From CAYUMU01 sp964445985 (GTDB lineage Bacteria; Planctomycetota; Planctomycetia; Pirellulales; S012-138), in the NCBI GenBank assembly GCA_964445985.1, contig CAYUMU010000120.1:1-15204 (forward strand): DNA of 15,204 bases, read 5' to 3'. The translations under genes were made by a program, and so were the position numbers. Positions 7,179-15,033 of the stretch are shown here, piece by piece; within the stretch, counting starts at the first letter, position 1; each line of letters starts with the position of its first letter. The notes beneath the pieces are model-generated. The model saw only the letters and a list, made by a program, of their open reading frames with translations. It made no database searches and had not been told where the DNA came from.

Positions 7179-7195
7179 TTTGATTTATAATCAAA
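7179..7195 (+). promoter_or_regulatory. Candidate -10 box inside a perfect palindrome
   Basis: TTTGATT (7179-7185), a TAT centre and AATCAAA (7189-7195) form a perfect inverted repeat. It contains a consensus -10 hexamer, TATAAT, at 7186-7191. A weak -35 (TTCATC, 7163-7168) lies 17 bp upstream. The site is about 120 bp before the beta-lactamase-like gene. A repressor bound here would cover the -10 box. There is no T-run and the stem is AT-rich, so a terminator for the upstream peptidase gene is less likely. Confidence 0.35.
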
Positions 7196-7315
7196 GATGG
7201 TTATAGAAACGAGAGACGTAGCATTTGTCCCAACCATGCTTATCGAGAAACTCGGGAAGTTATTCTTGGGGCGATGCTAAAGCATTGAGAGTCCACGCTT
7301 GCGGAGATCGAACTG

Positions 7316-8416
7316 ATGCAGAGACGAACCTTTTTGGGTGCGGCCCTGGCCTTTGCCAATTCTTCCTCTTTGTTTGCCGCCGTGCGTAAGCAGCAGTGGG
7401 CAGATGCCGCCGACGTGCTGCAGCAGGCCACGGCCTCGGGGCCGGTGGAGGCGGCCGCGCTGCATGTTGTTCACAAAGGCGAGTCAACCACGCGCGGCTT
7501 TGGAAAGGCCGCGACCGGCGATGCCATGTTCTTGTTGGGCTCTATCTCCAAGCCCATCAACGTGGCTGCGATCATGACACTTTATGATCAGCGCAAGTTT
7601 CAATTGGATGACCCCGTGCAGAAGTTCCTGCCTGACTTCAAGGGGGAGGGGCGCGAACGGGTAACGATTCGTCATCTGCTGACACATGTTTCTGGCTTGC
7701 CTGACCAATTGGCCAACAACAGCGACCTGCGCAGGCAACATGCGCCGCTGGCGGAATTCGTCAAATATACCCTGCGCACCCCGCTCAGTTTCAGCCCTGG
7801 CGGCAAGTATCAGTATTCGAGCATGGGCATTCTACTGGCCACGCGAATTGCGGAAGTCATTAGCGGAACCAATATTCTCAAGTTAGTCGCCGAGAATGTA
7901 TTTCAGCCGCTGGGAATGAAGCATTCGGCCCAAGGGCTGGGCGGCTTCCGGCTGGAGGAATTGGTGGCGTGCCAAATGGACGGCGCGGCGCCGGAGTCGG
8001 GCAGCGGCGATCCCACGGCCCAGGAGTGGAATTGGAACAGTCCCTATTGGCGGAAACTTGGGGCGCCCTGGGGTGGAACCCATGCATCGGCGCCTGATAT
8101 TGGCAAGTTTTTGGCGGAATTTTTGAATGCGCGGGGCAAGGCTGTGAAGCCTGAGACGGCCCGACTGATGATCAAGAACCACAATCCTTTGGGAACCAAA
8201 GCCCGCGGGTTGGGGTTCGACGTCGGCAAAGAATCCGGCAGTCCTGGGTGCTCGGATCAAACATTCGGTCACGGTGGCTCGACGGGCACCATTTGCTGGG
8301 CCGATCCCGCAAGCGAGACCATTTGCGTGGTGCTGACCTCGCTGCCGCGCCGCGCCCTACAACCTCACCCCCGAGAACTGGCCGCGGAGCGGGTGGCAGC
8401 CGCCATGCTTCGGTGA
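7316..8416 (+). CDS. Tat-exported serine hydrolase of the beta-lactamase/class C penicillin-binding family
   Basis: A 366-residue protein. The N-terminus MQRRTFLGAALAFANSSSLF is a short twin-arginine signal (RRTFLG, Arg3-Arg4), so it is likely exported folded. The catalytic SxxK motif is Ser76-Ile-Ser-Lys79 in LGSISKPI, the second motif is Tyr167-Ser-Ser in KYQYSSMG, and the third is HGGSTG (319-324), with LLTHVSGLP (121-129) as a further family block. These define the Pfam beta-lactamase fold, which covers esterases, D-amino-acid peptidases and class C lactamases. Nothing visible says it acts on antibiotics, and esterase or peptidase activity is at least as likely. The start is supported by GGAG at 7303-7306, 9 bases upstream. 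It follows the S9 peptidase on the same strand but has its own candidate promoter. Confidence 0.93.
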   Translation: MQRRTFLGAALAFANSSSLFAAVRKQQWADAADVLQQATASGPVEAAALHVVHKGESTTRGFGKAATGDAMFLLGSISKPINVAAIMTLYDQRKFQLDDPVQKFLPDFKGEGRERVTIRHLLTHVSGLPDQLANNSDLRRQHAPLAEFVKYTLRTPLSFSPGGKYQYSSMGILLATRIAEVISGTNILKLVAENVFQPLGMKHSAQGLGGFRLEELVACQMDGAAPESGSGDPTAQEWNWNSPYWRKLGAPWGGTHASAPDIGKFLAEFLNARGKAVKPETARLMIKNHNPLGTKARGLGFDVGKESGSPGCSDQTFGHGGSTGTICWADPASETICVVLTSLPRRALQPHPRELAAERVAAAMLR

Positions 8417-8468
8417 AGGCTGTGATCCTCGCTCCGCGGGCAGCAACTTGAAGTTGACCGCGATTGGA
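8417..8468. other. Convergent junction with short inverted repeat
   Basis: The 52 bp between the ends of the beta-lactamase-like gene and the PPC gene contain CAACTT-G-AAGTTG (8444-8456), a perfect 6-bp inverted repeat around one base. Neither strand has a T-run after it, so I cannot call a bidirectional terminator with confidence. Confidence 0.25.
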
Positions 8469-10562
8469 TTACGGGTTGGGCTCAACCGTTACCAGCAGGG
8501 GCTGGCTGGTGTATGACGCCTTCATGACGAAATTGAGAGAAACACTCGCCATCACCACGCCGACCTGACGCTGCGTGGCCACGGCGTTGTCGGCCGCCTT
8601 GAGCGTGATGCTGCCTTCGGTGGCGCCGGCCGTTAGCAAGGTCTTGCTACTTGCCGAATCGACCGTGACGCCTTCGGGCAGCGAGTTGCCGAAGACGCTG
8701 CTCAAGTGTTTGTACTCCACGTCCAGCGTCACGTTCTTGTCGAATCCCTCCGCCCGCTGGATCGTGACATCAATTTGCTTGGATTCGCCGGGCTTGAGAG
8801 TGATTTCGGATTCGCTCAGGGTTACGGCCAGAATATCGCAAGGTTCGGCAACCGCGACCGTGTGCATTTCGACGGGCCAATGGCCTCGGCCGCCGCCGGG
8901 CTGGTAGGTCTCTTGGTAGATGGTCGCCACGGCCGACAGTTGTTCTTTCCCGTCCGCGGAAGTCGAGGTGCCGCGAATGGTGACGTTGGCGATGTTCAGC
9001 GAAGCGTCGCTAGCCGCCTGCAATACGATGCAGCCGTCCTGACTTTTGCCCATCAAGATCCGTCCGCAAACCGCCGTGACGCCCGACGGCAGGTTGTCGA
9101 CATGCAGTTGGATTTCCTTGTCGAAACCATTCTTGCGGACGGCCCGCACGAAGATGGCGCCATTCGATCCGGGCGACAGCTGCGTCTTGTCGGTATCGGC
9201 GTAGAGCTCGAAGTAGGGCTGGCTGGGCGTGACATTCAGGGCGTAAACGAAGGCGTCTCCGCCTCGCAGATGCAGGTCGCGAAGCTCGATCACGTAGCGC
9301 CCATCGGCGGGCGCCGTCCAGTCTTCGACCCAGGAGTCGGCGTAACCGCGTTTGCCCAAACGAAGGTCGTCGTTGAGGGCCAGCTGTTTTCCCTGGTCAG
9401 TCAAGATCCGCAGGTGCGAATCCAGCTCACTTTGTTGCCTGCGAGCGAGCACTTCGAACGATAGTTTCTCGCCCTTCTTGGCGTCGAAGGCAAAGCAGTC
9501 GATGTCGGCCTCGGACTCGATTCGGCCGTTGATCGAGGCGGGCACGGTGACCAGCTGAGCGTGTTCGACGGCGTTGTTGTCTCCATCGCTTTCCAGAACC
9601 AGCGGCAAATCGGTTACGAATAGGGGGACCGGATTACTGGACGCCCCGGCCAGAGGCAGGGGCTGCCACAGGGTCGAGCGATCTGTTCCGGTGGGCAGGG
9701 TAATTTCTGCCTGGGCCTGCTGGGGAAGGTGATGGCCGACCAATTGCAAACGCGAGGCCTGACCCGGACGCACGGCGAGCGGAAAGACGTTGGTTACGAA
9801 GGGTTGGTCGCTGACATCGATGCTGTATTCCCAGTACGCGTTGCCCTGGTAGCGGACATCGCGAATTTCCAGGAGATAATCTCCTTCGAGGTCGAACTCG
9901 TGGCTGATGAATGGATCGCCGTAGAAGTAATTGTCGGAAGAGGCCACCGTGACGCCGGCGGCCGTGCGGATGGTGAGAATGGGGTCGGCGTGTTGCTGCA
10001 GGTCGTGAATTCGATCTTGCAGGCGCATGCAGCGCACGTTGAAGTTGAGCTTGGCGCCGGCAGGAGCATGGAACTTGAAGAAGTCCACGTCCTCGGCCTT
10101 CTCAATGGTGCCGCAAACCGTCGCCGGAACGGCAAACGGGTGGGCCTGACCGGCATCGTCGTTGGGGGCCGACTCGGCAACCACCGGATCACGGGTAATG
10201 ACCAATTGCCCCAGCGTGCTCACGCCACGAGGGGTGGCGATGCGAAAGTCTCTGACTCCCGGCAAGGCATCGGGGGCAACCGTGAACTTGATTTTCATGG
10301 TCTGCAGGTTGGGGGTCTTGTCTTTGTCGCCTTCCTTGACTTCCGGATGCACGATTTCGCCGGTGACGCCGGTCCCCGAAACCAGAACCTGGTCGGCGCC
10401 GAACATGCTGTACCGCGAGTTGATCGTATGCTCCGAGGTTTGCCCTTGCTGTGCCGCCACCGGCTTGAGGCTCATGAGCATGGGATACGATGTTTGACCA
10501 ACGGCGATGCCCGAGAGCCACGTGGCAATTACGAGCCCTAGCACAAGTTGAAGTCGAGCCAT
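8469..10562 (-). CDS. Secreted protein with two pre-peptidase C-terminal (PPC) domains and Ig-like regions
   Basis: A 697-residue exported protein with signal peptide MARLQLVLGLVIATWLSGIA (cleavage near residue 22). Residues about 27-125 resemble the IPT/Ig-like N-terminal domain common in planctomycete PPC proteins (YPMLMSLKPVAAQQGQ, then GVSTLGQLVIT). PPC domain 1 covers about 132-250 (APNDDAGQA, CGTIEKAEDVDFFKF, GDYLLEIRD) and PPC domain 2 about 322-446 (ESDGDNNAVEHAQ, INGRIESEADIDCFAF, GRYVIELRD). The C-terminal third has two further beta-rich units (about 448-550 and 578-693), each with a GFDK(E/N) turn. I see no catalytic motif, so a binding or scaffolding role is more likely than an enzyme. 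It starts 6 bp after the DUF1549/DUF1553 gene stops, without a strong ribosome site, so translation is probably coupled. Confidence 0.88.
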   Translation of the reverse strand: MARLQLVLGLVIATWLSGIAVGQTSYPMLMSLKPVAAQQGQTSEHTINSRYSMFGADQVLVSGTGVTGEIVHPEVKEGDKDKTPNLQTMKIKFTVAPDALPGVRDFRIATPRGVSTLGQLVITRDPVVAESAPNDDAGQAHPFAVPATVCGTIEKAEDVDFFKFHAPAGAKLNFNVRCMRLQDRIHDLQQHADPILTIRTAAGVTVASSDNYFYGDPFISHEFDLEGDYLLEIRDVRYQGNAYWEYSIDVSDQPFVTNVFPLAVRPGQASRLQLVGHHLPQQAQAEITLPTGTDRSTLWQPLPLAGASSNPVPLFVTDLPLVLESDGDNNAVEHAQLVTVPASINGRIESEADIDCFAFDAKKGEKLSFEVLARRQQSELDSHLRILTDQGKQLALNDDLRLGKRGYADSWVEDWTAPADGRYVIELRDLHLRGGDAFVYALNVTPSQPYFELYADTDKTQLSPGSNGAIFVRAVRKNGFDKEIQLHVDNLPSGVTAVCGRILMGKSQDGCIVLQAASDASLNIANVTIRGTSTSADGKEQLSAVATIYQETYQPGGGRGHWPVEMHTVAVAEPCDILAVTLSESEITLKPGESKQIDVTIQRAEGFDKNVTLDVEYKHLSSVFGNSLPEGVTVDSASSKTLLTAGATEGSITLKAADNAVATQRQVGVVMASVSLNFVMKASYTSQPLLVTVEPNP

Positions 10563-10568
10563 GGATTA

Positions 10569-13034
10569 TTACCGCGCAAACAGGAATTGTTTGGAATTGA
10601 GCAACGCCCAAAGCAGATCTTCGTAGCACTCTTTTGGACTGGGACTTTCGGCCAGGAACTGTTCGCTCAGCAACAATTCTTTCTCGCTGGGCGGCCGGCA
10701 CAGGGTCGCCAGATATAACTCGCTTACGACTTCGGTATGGGGCCGCTTTTCGGCCAGCAACCGGGCAATCCGGCCTTTCTTGTCGGCGATTTTTTCCGCC
10801 AGGGTATCGCCGTTCAAGGTATGCAACGCCTGGGCCAGGTTTTCGTCGGGAGCCCGCTCACATTCGCAGACACTGGCCCGCTTCGGTTTGGCGAACGTAT
10901 TCAAGAAGTAGTTGGGGTACTGCGCGTCTGGCAAGCCGATCGCTCGCGTGCCCAGGGGCAGATTCTTGAACTTGGTTTGGACCTCGGTCACTTTGTCGAT
11001 GGCGTCCAGCAAGGGTTCCGCCGAAATTCGCTTCACCCGATAGTGGCTATAGAATCGACGATCGGAAACATTTTGGGGCGTCGGCTGGGACTCGAGCTGG
11101 TAGAGCCGAGAGTGCATGATGGTTTGGATCAGGCGTTTGAGGTTGAACTGGTGTTCGACCAAATCTTGCGCCAGGGCATCCAGCAGTTCCACATTGCTGG
11201 GTGGGTTGGTGCTGCGCATGTCGTCGAGCGGTTCGACCAGCCCTCGGCCTAGCAGGTAACCCATGTATCGATTGGCCACGGCCTTGGCGAATAGCGGGTT
11301 CTCGGCCGAGGTCAGCCAGTGGGCCAAGGGAATGCGGCGGTCGAGCGGGTCATCGATTGGCTCGCCTTCCAGCGGAGTCGGTTTCATCAGCTCACCGGTG
11401 CGGGGATGCCGCACATCCCCCGTTTCGCGGACAATCACCACGCTCTCTCGCCCGAACAGGCCAAATTCCTCGCTGTTCTTCGAACCGACGCGCGAAAAGA
11501 ACGAAGCCAGCCCGTAGTAGTCGGCCTGGCTGTACTTCTCGAACGGATGGTGATGGCACTTGGCGCACTCCAAGCGCACGCCGAGAAACACTTGGGCCGT
11601 GGCTTCGGTGAGGGCGGAGGAGTCGGTGTGAATGCGAAAGTAGTTGGCCGGCCCGTTGCTGTAGATCGACCCCTTGGCCGTGACTAGCTCGCGGACGAAC
11701 GCGTCGTAGGGCATGTTCGTGCGGAACGATTCTCGAATCCAGTTGTGCAAAGCCCACATGCCTTGCTCGCCCAGCGAGTTGCTGTTGTTGCCAATCAGGT
11801 CGGACCATTTGAGCGTCCAGTAGGCGGCGTACTGGTCGTTGTAGATGTCTTGGGTGGGGTCGCCCGTCAGTCCGAGCAGCCGGTCGATCAGTCGCTGGCG
11901 TTTGTCGGGCTCGTTGGATTGAACGAATGCCTGGATTTCGTCGAGCGAGGGAAGCGTGCCGATGGCATCGAGGAATGCCCGCCGAACGAAGGTGTAATCG
12001 TCGCACAGTCCGGAAGGTTGCACGCCCAGCTGCTTGAACTTGGCCGCGGCCAAATCGTCGACAAAGTTGTTGCCTTGCCAGTCGGACAGATCAACCGAGG
12101 CGGCATAGGGCAGCAAGAACGTGGTGATTTCGGCCTGTCCTTCGTAGCGAACCATAACGGCTGCTTGCCCTTGGCTCACGCAGAAAACCTTGCCGTCGCC
12201 ATTGACGGACAACACGCCGTCGTCCATGGAGTCGTACTTGGCCAGCGCGGTGACGTCTCGCTGCGTGTGGTCCGCGTAATGGGCGACGACCCGTAACTGT
12301 TGGCTCTGCCCCACTTCGGCGATTCGTTGCCGAGGGGTCACGGTGAGATGCGTGACCGGCGTTTCCGCGGCTGGCTGCCGGGCGCCCTCGGCCACCCACG
12401 CTCGCAATAGCTGGTACTCTCTCGATCCTTTGGAAAGCCGCAACCCTCCGCCGTGGGCCATGGCCCCCGCGGGCTTCCGCAGAAACAAGCTATGGTCGGG
12501 ACTGGCCAGATTGAGCCGGCGCTGCCGTCCTTCGCGTGCGATCACTTCGTAGTCGGCTCGCGGATCGTAGCCGAACACCGAGAGCTTGAATCCACCCTTG
12601 CCATGTTGGGCCGCGTGGCAGGCCGCCGATGCGCAGCCAGCCTTGTTGAGAATGGGGCGAACGTCTCGAATGAAGTCGACGGGCGTCGAGTCGACATCTT
12701 GCACGTTTGCCTGCACCTGGCACGATTGTCCGCCGACAGTAACCGTGATCGTGGCCTGTCCATTGCCCACGGCCAACACGCGTCCTCCCTCCACGATGGT
12801 GGCCACCTGGGGGTGGGAAGATTGATACGTTGCCGAGCCCGTGAGGTCGACAGCCCGCTCGTCCGCGGCGCTCGAAGCCAAACTGGTCACAAGCAACTGG
12901 GCGCGGTCGAATTGGCCAGACAGGTTCAATTCGCTGGGCACGACCTGCAGCGATGACTCGGCTTGGACGGTGGATGAAGCCAAGACGATCAGCAGCACGA
13001 AACCCAATAGCACGAAAGCAACACGCAGTCGCAT
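10569..13034 (-). CDS. DUF1549/DUF1553 planctomycete cytochrome-like protein with Ig-like domains
   Basis: An 821-residue protein with signal peptide (hydrophobic 6-22, cleavage near QAES). Residues about 28-112 look like a bacterial Ig-like (BIG2) domain (GRVLAVGNGQATITV), and about 228-308 like a second. Between them, residues 118-220 form a cytochrome-like block with FIRDVRPILNKAGC and C134-ASAA-C139-H140, a Cys-x4-Cys-His where c-type haem sites usually have Cys-x2-Cys-His. DUF1549/PSCyt2 covers about 324-516 and includes a standard CxxCH (C490-AK-C493-H494, then HHPFEKYSQADYYGLASFF). DUF1553/PSD1 covers about 563-815 (PLAHWLTSAENPLFAKAVAN, VCECERAPDENLAQALHTLN). The family is almost restricted to planctomycetes and relatives, and its reaction is unknown. 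The start is supported by GGAG 8 bases upstream. It heads the operon with the PPC gene and diverges from the DUF1501 gene. Confidence 0.95.
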   Translation of the reverse strand: MRLRVAFVLLGFVLLIVLASSTVQAESSLQVVPSELNLSGQFDRAQLLVTSLASSAADERAVDLTGSATYQSSHPQVATIVEGGRVLAVGNGQATITVTVGGQSCQVQANVQDVDSTPVDFIRDVRPILNKAGCASAACHAAQHGKGGFKLSVFGYDPRADYEVIAREGRQRRLNLASPDHSLFLRKPAGAMAHGGGLRLSKGSREYQLLRAWVAEGARQPAAETPVTHLTVTPRQRIAEVGQSQQLRVVAHYADHTQRDVTALAKYDSMDDGVLSVNGDGKVFCVSQGQAAVMVRYEGQAEITTFLLPYAASVDLSDWQGNNFVDDLAAAKFKQLGVQPSGLCDDYTFVRRAFLDAIGTLPSLDEIQAFVQSNEPDKRQRLIDRLLGLTGDPTQDIYNDQYAAYWTLKWSDLIGNNSNSLGEQGMWALHNWIRESFRTNMPYDAFVRELVTAKGSIYSNGPANYFRIHTDSSALTEATAQVFLGVRLECAKCHHHPFEKYSQADYYGLASFFSRVGSKNSEEFGLFGRESVVIVRETGDVRHPRTGELMKPTPLEGEPIDDPLDRRIPLAHWLTSAENPLFAKAVANRYMGYLLGRGLVEPLDDMRSTNPPSNVELLDALAQDLVEHQFNLKRLIQTIMHSRLYQLESQPTPQNVSDRRFYSHYRVKRISAEPLLDAIDKVTEVQTKFKNLPLGTRAIGLPDAQYPNYFLNTFAKPKRASVCECERAPDENLAQALHTLNGDTLAEKIADKKGRIARLLAEKRPHTEVVSELYLATLCRPPSEKELLLSEQFLAESPSPKECYEDLLWALLNSKQFLFAR

Positions 13035-13162
13035 CGGAATTCTCCGGGGGAGGGATGCTGAACCGGACCTGGCTAAGGGGTGCGGTTGTGGGAACGCCGT
13101 AGAGCGTTTGTTGTCGAGGGAGTTTTGGAAGGTTAAGGAAACGCTTCCGGCAGGCGATTCTG

Positions 13163-13191
13163 ATTATGCCTAGTCGTTCGTAGAGATGCAA
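13163..13191 (-). promoter_or_regulatory. Weak candidate promoter for the DUF1549/DUF1553-PPC operon
   Basis: Read on the minus strand: TTGCAT (13191-13186), 17-bp spacer, CATAAT (13168-13163), about 130 bp before the start at 13034. The -10 matches consensus at 5 of 6 positions, the -35 at only 3 of 6. Confidence 0.25.
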
Positions 13192-13226
13192 TTCTCTCCG
13201 GATTAAGACCCGGGAACAAGTTCAGA

Positions 13227-13254
13227 TTGATAATTACTGATGGAATGTTATCAT
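13227..13254 (+). promoter_or_regulatory. Candidate promoter for the DUF1501 gene
   Basis: TTGATA (13227-13232), a 16-bp spacer and TATCAT (13249-13254). Each hexamer matches the housekeeping consensus at 5 of 6 positions. It lies about 100 bp before the ATG at 13353. The hexamers overlap an inverted repeat TGATAA (13228-13233) / TTATCA (13248-13253), which could be chance or an operator. Confidence 0.45.
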
Positions 13255-13340
13255 GGCTGGCAGTCCGGGGGACCGGAGCTTTACGCTGCGATTCCCAGGC
13301 CCCCCCCCTAACGACCATCCTGCCTACCGAGCACTCCCCT

Positions 13341-13346
13341 GGAGAG
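13341..13346 (+). promoter_or_regulatory. Shine-Dalgarno GGAGAG fixing the DUF1501 start
   Basis: GGAGAG lies 6 bases before the ATG at 13353, which starts a twin-arginine signal. The in-frame ATG at 13365 is a possible alternative but lies further from this site. Confidence 0.6.
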
Positions 13347-13352
13347 TCTTCC

Positions 13353-14678
13353 ATGCTCAACGTGATGTCTTGCGCTGATCGTAACTGTGAAGGCCATTCG
13401 CGTCGCACCGTATTGCAACTGGGAGCCCTGGCCGGTTTAGGGCTTTCGCTGCCGATGGCCCTGCAGAAGCGGCTGCTTGGGAAAGCCCAGGGCGGTTCGC
13501 CCCGCGACGTGAATTGCATTTTGATCTGGACGCTCGGCGGGACCAGCCATCACGACACGTTCGACCCCAAGCCGCGAGCGCCGGTGAGTGTGCGCGGCGA
13601 GTTCAATGTGATCGACACCGCCACGCCGGGCGTGCAATTCACCGAGATCGTGCCGAACATGGCCCGCGAGCAAAAGCGATTTGCCTTGCTGCGAGGTTGG
13701 AATCCTCAAAACGGCAGCCACGGCATGGCCGACCAGTGGGTGATGTCGGGGCGCAAGTTCAATCAAGCGGTGCCCTACCCGTGCTACGGTTCGGTGGTCA
13801 GCTACTACAAAGGCTTCAACAACGCGATGCCGCCCTTCGTCCAACTGGGCAGCTCGGTGGATCGGCGATTTGGCGGCGGCTCGTCCGGCATTCTTGGCTT
13901 GGAGCATAATCCGTTCGAAATGCTCTCCGATCCCAATGCGGCCGAGTTTTCGGTGCGCGATATCACGCCCCCGCGGGGCATCACCATGGACCGGATCGAA
14001 CGGCGTCGCGGCATGTTGCAACGCGTCGACGCGTTGCAACGATCGGTCGATCTGCAGCCTGCCGCCTACTCAGCTTTGGACGAACACTACAAAGCCGCGC
14101 TGGACATGATCACCTCGCCCCAAACGAAGCAGGCCTTCGCCATCGACGACGAAGACCCCAGCCTGCGAGACGCCTACGGCCGCAACCGTTTCGGACAGAG
14201 TTGCCTGTTGGCTCGCAGACTGATCGAATCGGGCGTTCGATTCGTTACGCTGACCGACGGTGGCTGGGACACGCACCAGAATAACTTCAAATCGCTCAAG
14301 GATTCGCGCGTTCCGCCTGTCGATCAAGCTTTGCCGCAGTTGCTGATCGACCTGGAACAACGAGGCCTGCTGGATTCGACATTGGTTTGCTGGCTGACCG
14401 ACTTTGGGCGAACGCCCAAGATCAACTCCGCCAGTGGCCGCGATCACTGGGCCACGGCCGGTTTCGCCATTATGGCCGGCGCCGGAATTCCGGGTGGGCA
14501 TGTGCTGGGGGCCACCGACGCAGAAGGCGGAGTGGTCGTGCAAGACGAATACAAATCGGACGACATTGCCACCACGGTGTACTCCAAGCTGGGCATCCCC
14601 GCGGACCTGATCGCCCACAGCCCCGACGGTCGGCCCGTAAGGTTGATCGAAGGCCAGCCCATTGTTGAGTGGTCATAG
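13353..14678 (+). CDS. DUF1501 protein, Tat-exported, alkaline-phosphatase-superfamily-like
   Basis: A 441-residue protein. It begins with a twin-arginine signal (Arg17-Arg18 in HSRRTVLQLGALAGLGLSLP), so it should be exported folded, which is typical of proteins that take up metal in the cytoplasm. The family blocks are complete: ILIWTLGGTSHHDTFDPKP (56-74), the GSHGMADQWVMSGR region (121-134), TLTDGGWDTHQNNF (299-312) and LTDFGRTPKIN with SGRDHW (348-366). DUF1501 belongs with the sulfatase/alkaline phosphatase fold; the Asp and His residues in these blocks are likely metal ligands, but substrate and reaction are not established. The end, EGQPIVEWS, is a normal family C-terminus, so the TAG at 14676 is a real stop. 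In planctomycetes this gene usually lies beside a DUF1549/DUF1553 gene on the same strand; here it is divergent, with its own promoter. Confidence 0.95.
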   Translation: MLNVMSCADRNCEGHSRRTVLQLGALAGLGLSLPMALQKRLLGKAQGGSPRDVNCILIWTLGGTSHHDTFDPKPRAPVSVRGEFNVIDTATPGVQFTEIVPNMAREQKRFALLRGWNPQNGSHGMADQWVMSGRKFNQAVPYPCYGSVVSYYKGFNNAMPPFVQLGSSVDRRFGGGSSGILGLEHNPFEMLSDPNAAEFSVRDITPPRGITMDRIERRRGMLQRVDALQRSVDLQPAAYSALDEHYKAALDMITSPQTKQAFAIDDEDPSLRDAYGRNRFGQSCLLARRLIESGVRFVTLTDGGWDTHQNNFKSLKDSRVPPVDQALPQLLIDLEQRGLLDSTLVCWLTDFGRTPKINSASGRDHWATAGFAIMAGAGIPGGHVLGATDAEGGVVVQDEYKSDDIATTVYSKLGIPADLIAHSPDGRPVRLIEGQPIVEWS

Positions 14679-14711
14679 CTCGAAGACCTGAGCCGAGGAT
14701 ACGCGTCCGAA

Positions 14712-14879
14712 TTGAAGAGAGAAACTGCTCGTCAAGATCGACGTCGAGCGTCCGCCAATGCGGGCTGGCGAGCTTTGCAGGAGGAAGTAGCCGGGGACTT
14801 GCTTGCAAATGCAGCTCTGGAACCTCCTGGCCCGACGAACGGTGGTAGCACTACCACATCTGGAATGGGGGGAGGTTGA
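14712..14879 (+). CDS. Possible small ORF or gene remnant after DUF1501 (doubtful)
   Basis: Directly after the DUF1501 stop the same frame stays open for 66 codons to TGA 14877-14879. From a TTG at 14712 it gives about 55 residues: a charged, helix-prone part (KRETARQDRRRASANAGWR, then LQEEVAGDLLANAALEP) and a Gly/Thr/Ser-rich tail (NGGSTTTSGMGGG). This looks more like protein than random sequence, but no ATG and no well-placed ribosome site exist (GAGG at 14695-14698 is 13 bases away). It may be the tail of a decayed gene, or chance. I do not recognise the family. Confidence 0.18.
   Translation: MKRETARQDRRRASANAGWRALQEEVAGDLLANAALEPPGPTNGGSTTTSGMGGG
14821..14877. repeat. Nested inverted repeats (7-bp outer stem, 7-bp inner hairpin)
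   Basis: The outer arms are AACCTCC (14821-14827) and GGAGGTT (14871-14877). Inside them GTGGTAG (14842-14848) and CTACCAC (14851-14857) are perfect reverse complements around a 2-nt centre. No T-run follows, so this is not a standard terminator on either strand. Confidence 0.4.
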
Positions 14880-15033
14880 GGCTCATTGGCAAGATGCCGA
14901 AATAACTCAATCAAAAACTGAGTTTACGGCAAATATCCCCGACCATAACTGTTAAGCGCATTTCCGCGCGGGTGCCCATGGGCCGCCAGCCCACCGCCTC
15001 GGCAGGCCTAACCGCTCAACCGTGGCAGACCGG

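Larger units (their letters stand above)
13035..13352. other. Divergent 318-bp promoter region (DUF1549/DUF1553 versus DUF1501)
   Basis: I see no gene here. A good plus-strand promoter candidate lies at 13227-13254, and a weaker minus-strand one at 13163-13191 (-35 TTGCAT, 17-bp spacer, -10 CATAAT read on the minus strand). An uninterrupted run of nine C (13300-13308) lies in the presumed DUF1501 leader, 44 bp before its start. The frame upstream of the DUF1501 ATG stays open to 13227 but has no family resemblance and would begin inside the promoter. Confidence 0.5.

Noticed and set aside
7316..8416. Antibiotic-resistance beta-lactamase
   Set aside because: The SxxK fold is shared with esterases and peptidases; nothing visible points to lactam hydrolysis and the context is metabolic.
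9729..10541. 270-codon plus-strand open frame opposite the PPC protein gene
   Set aside because: Antisense to a gene with signal peptide and two PPC domains; the translation has no recognisable features.
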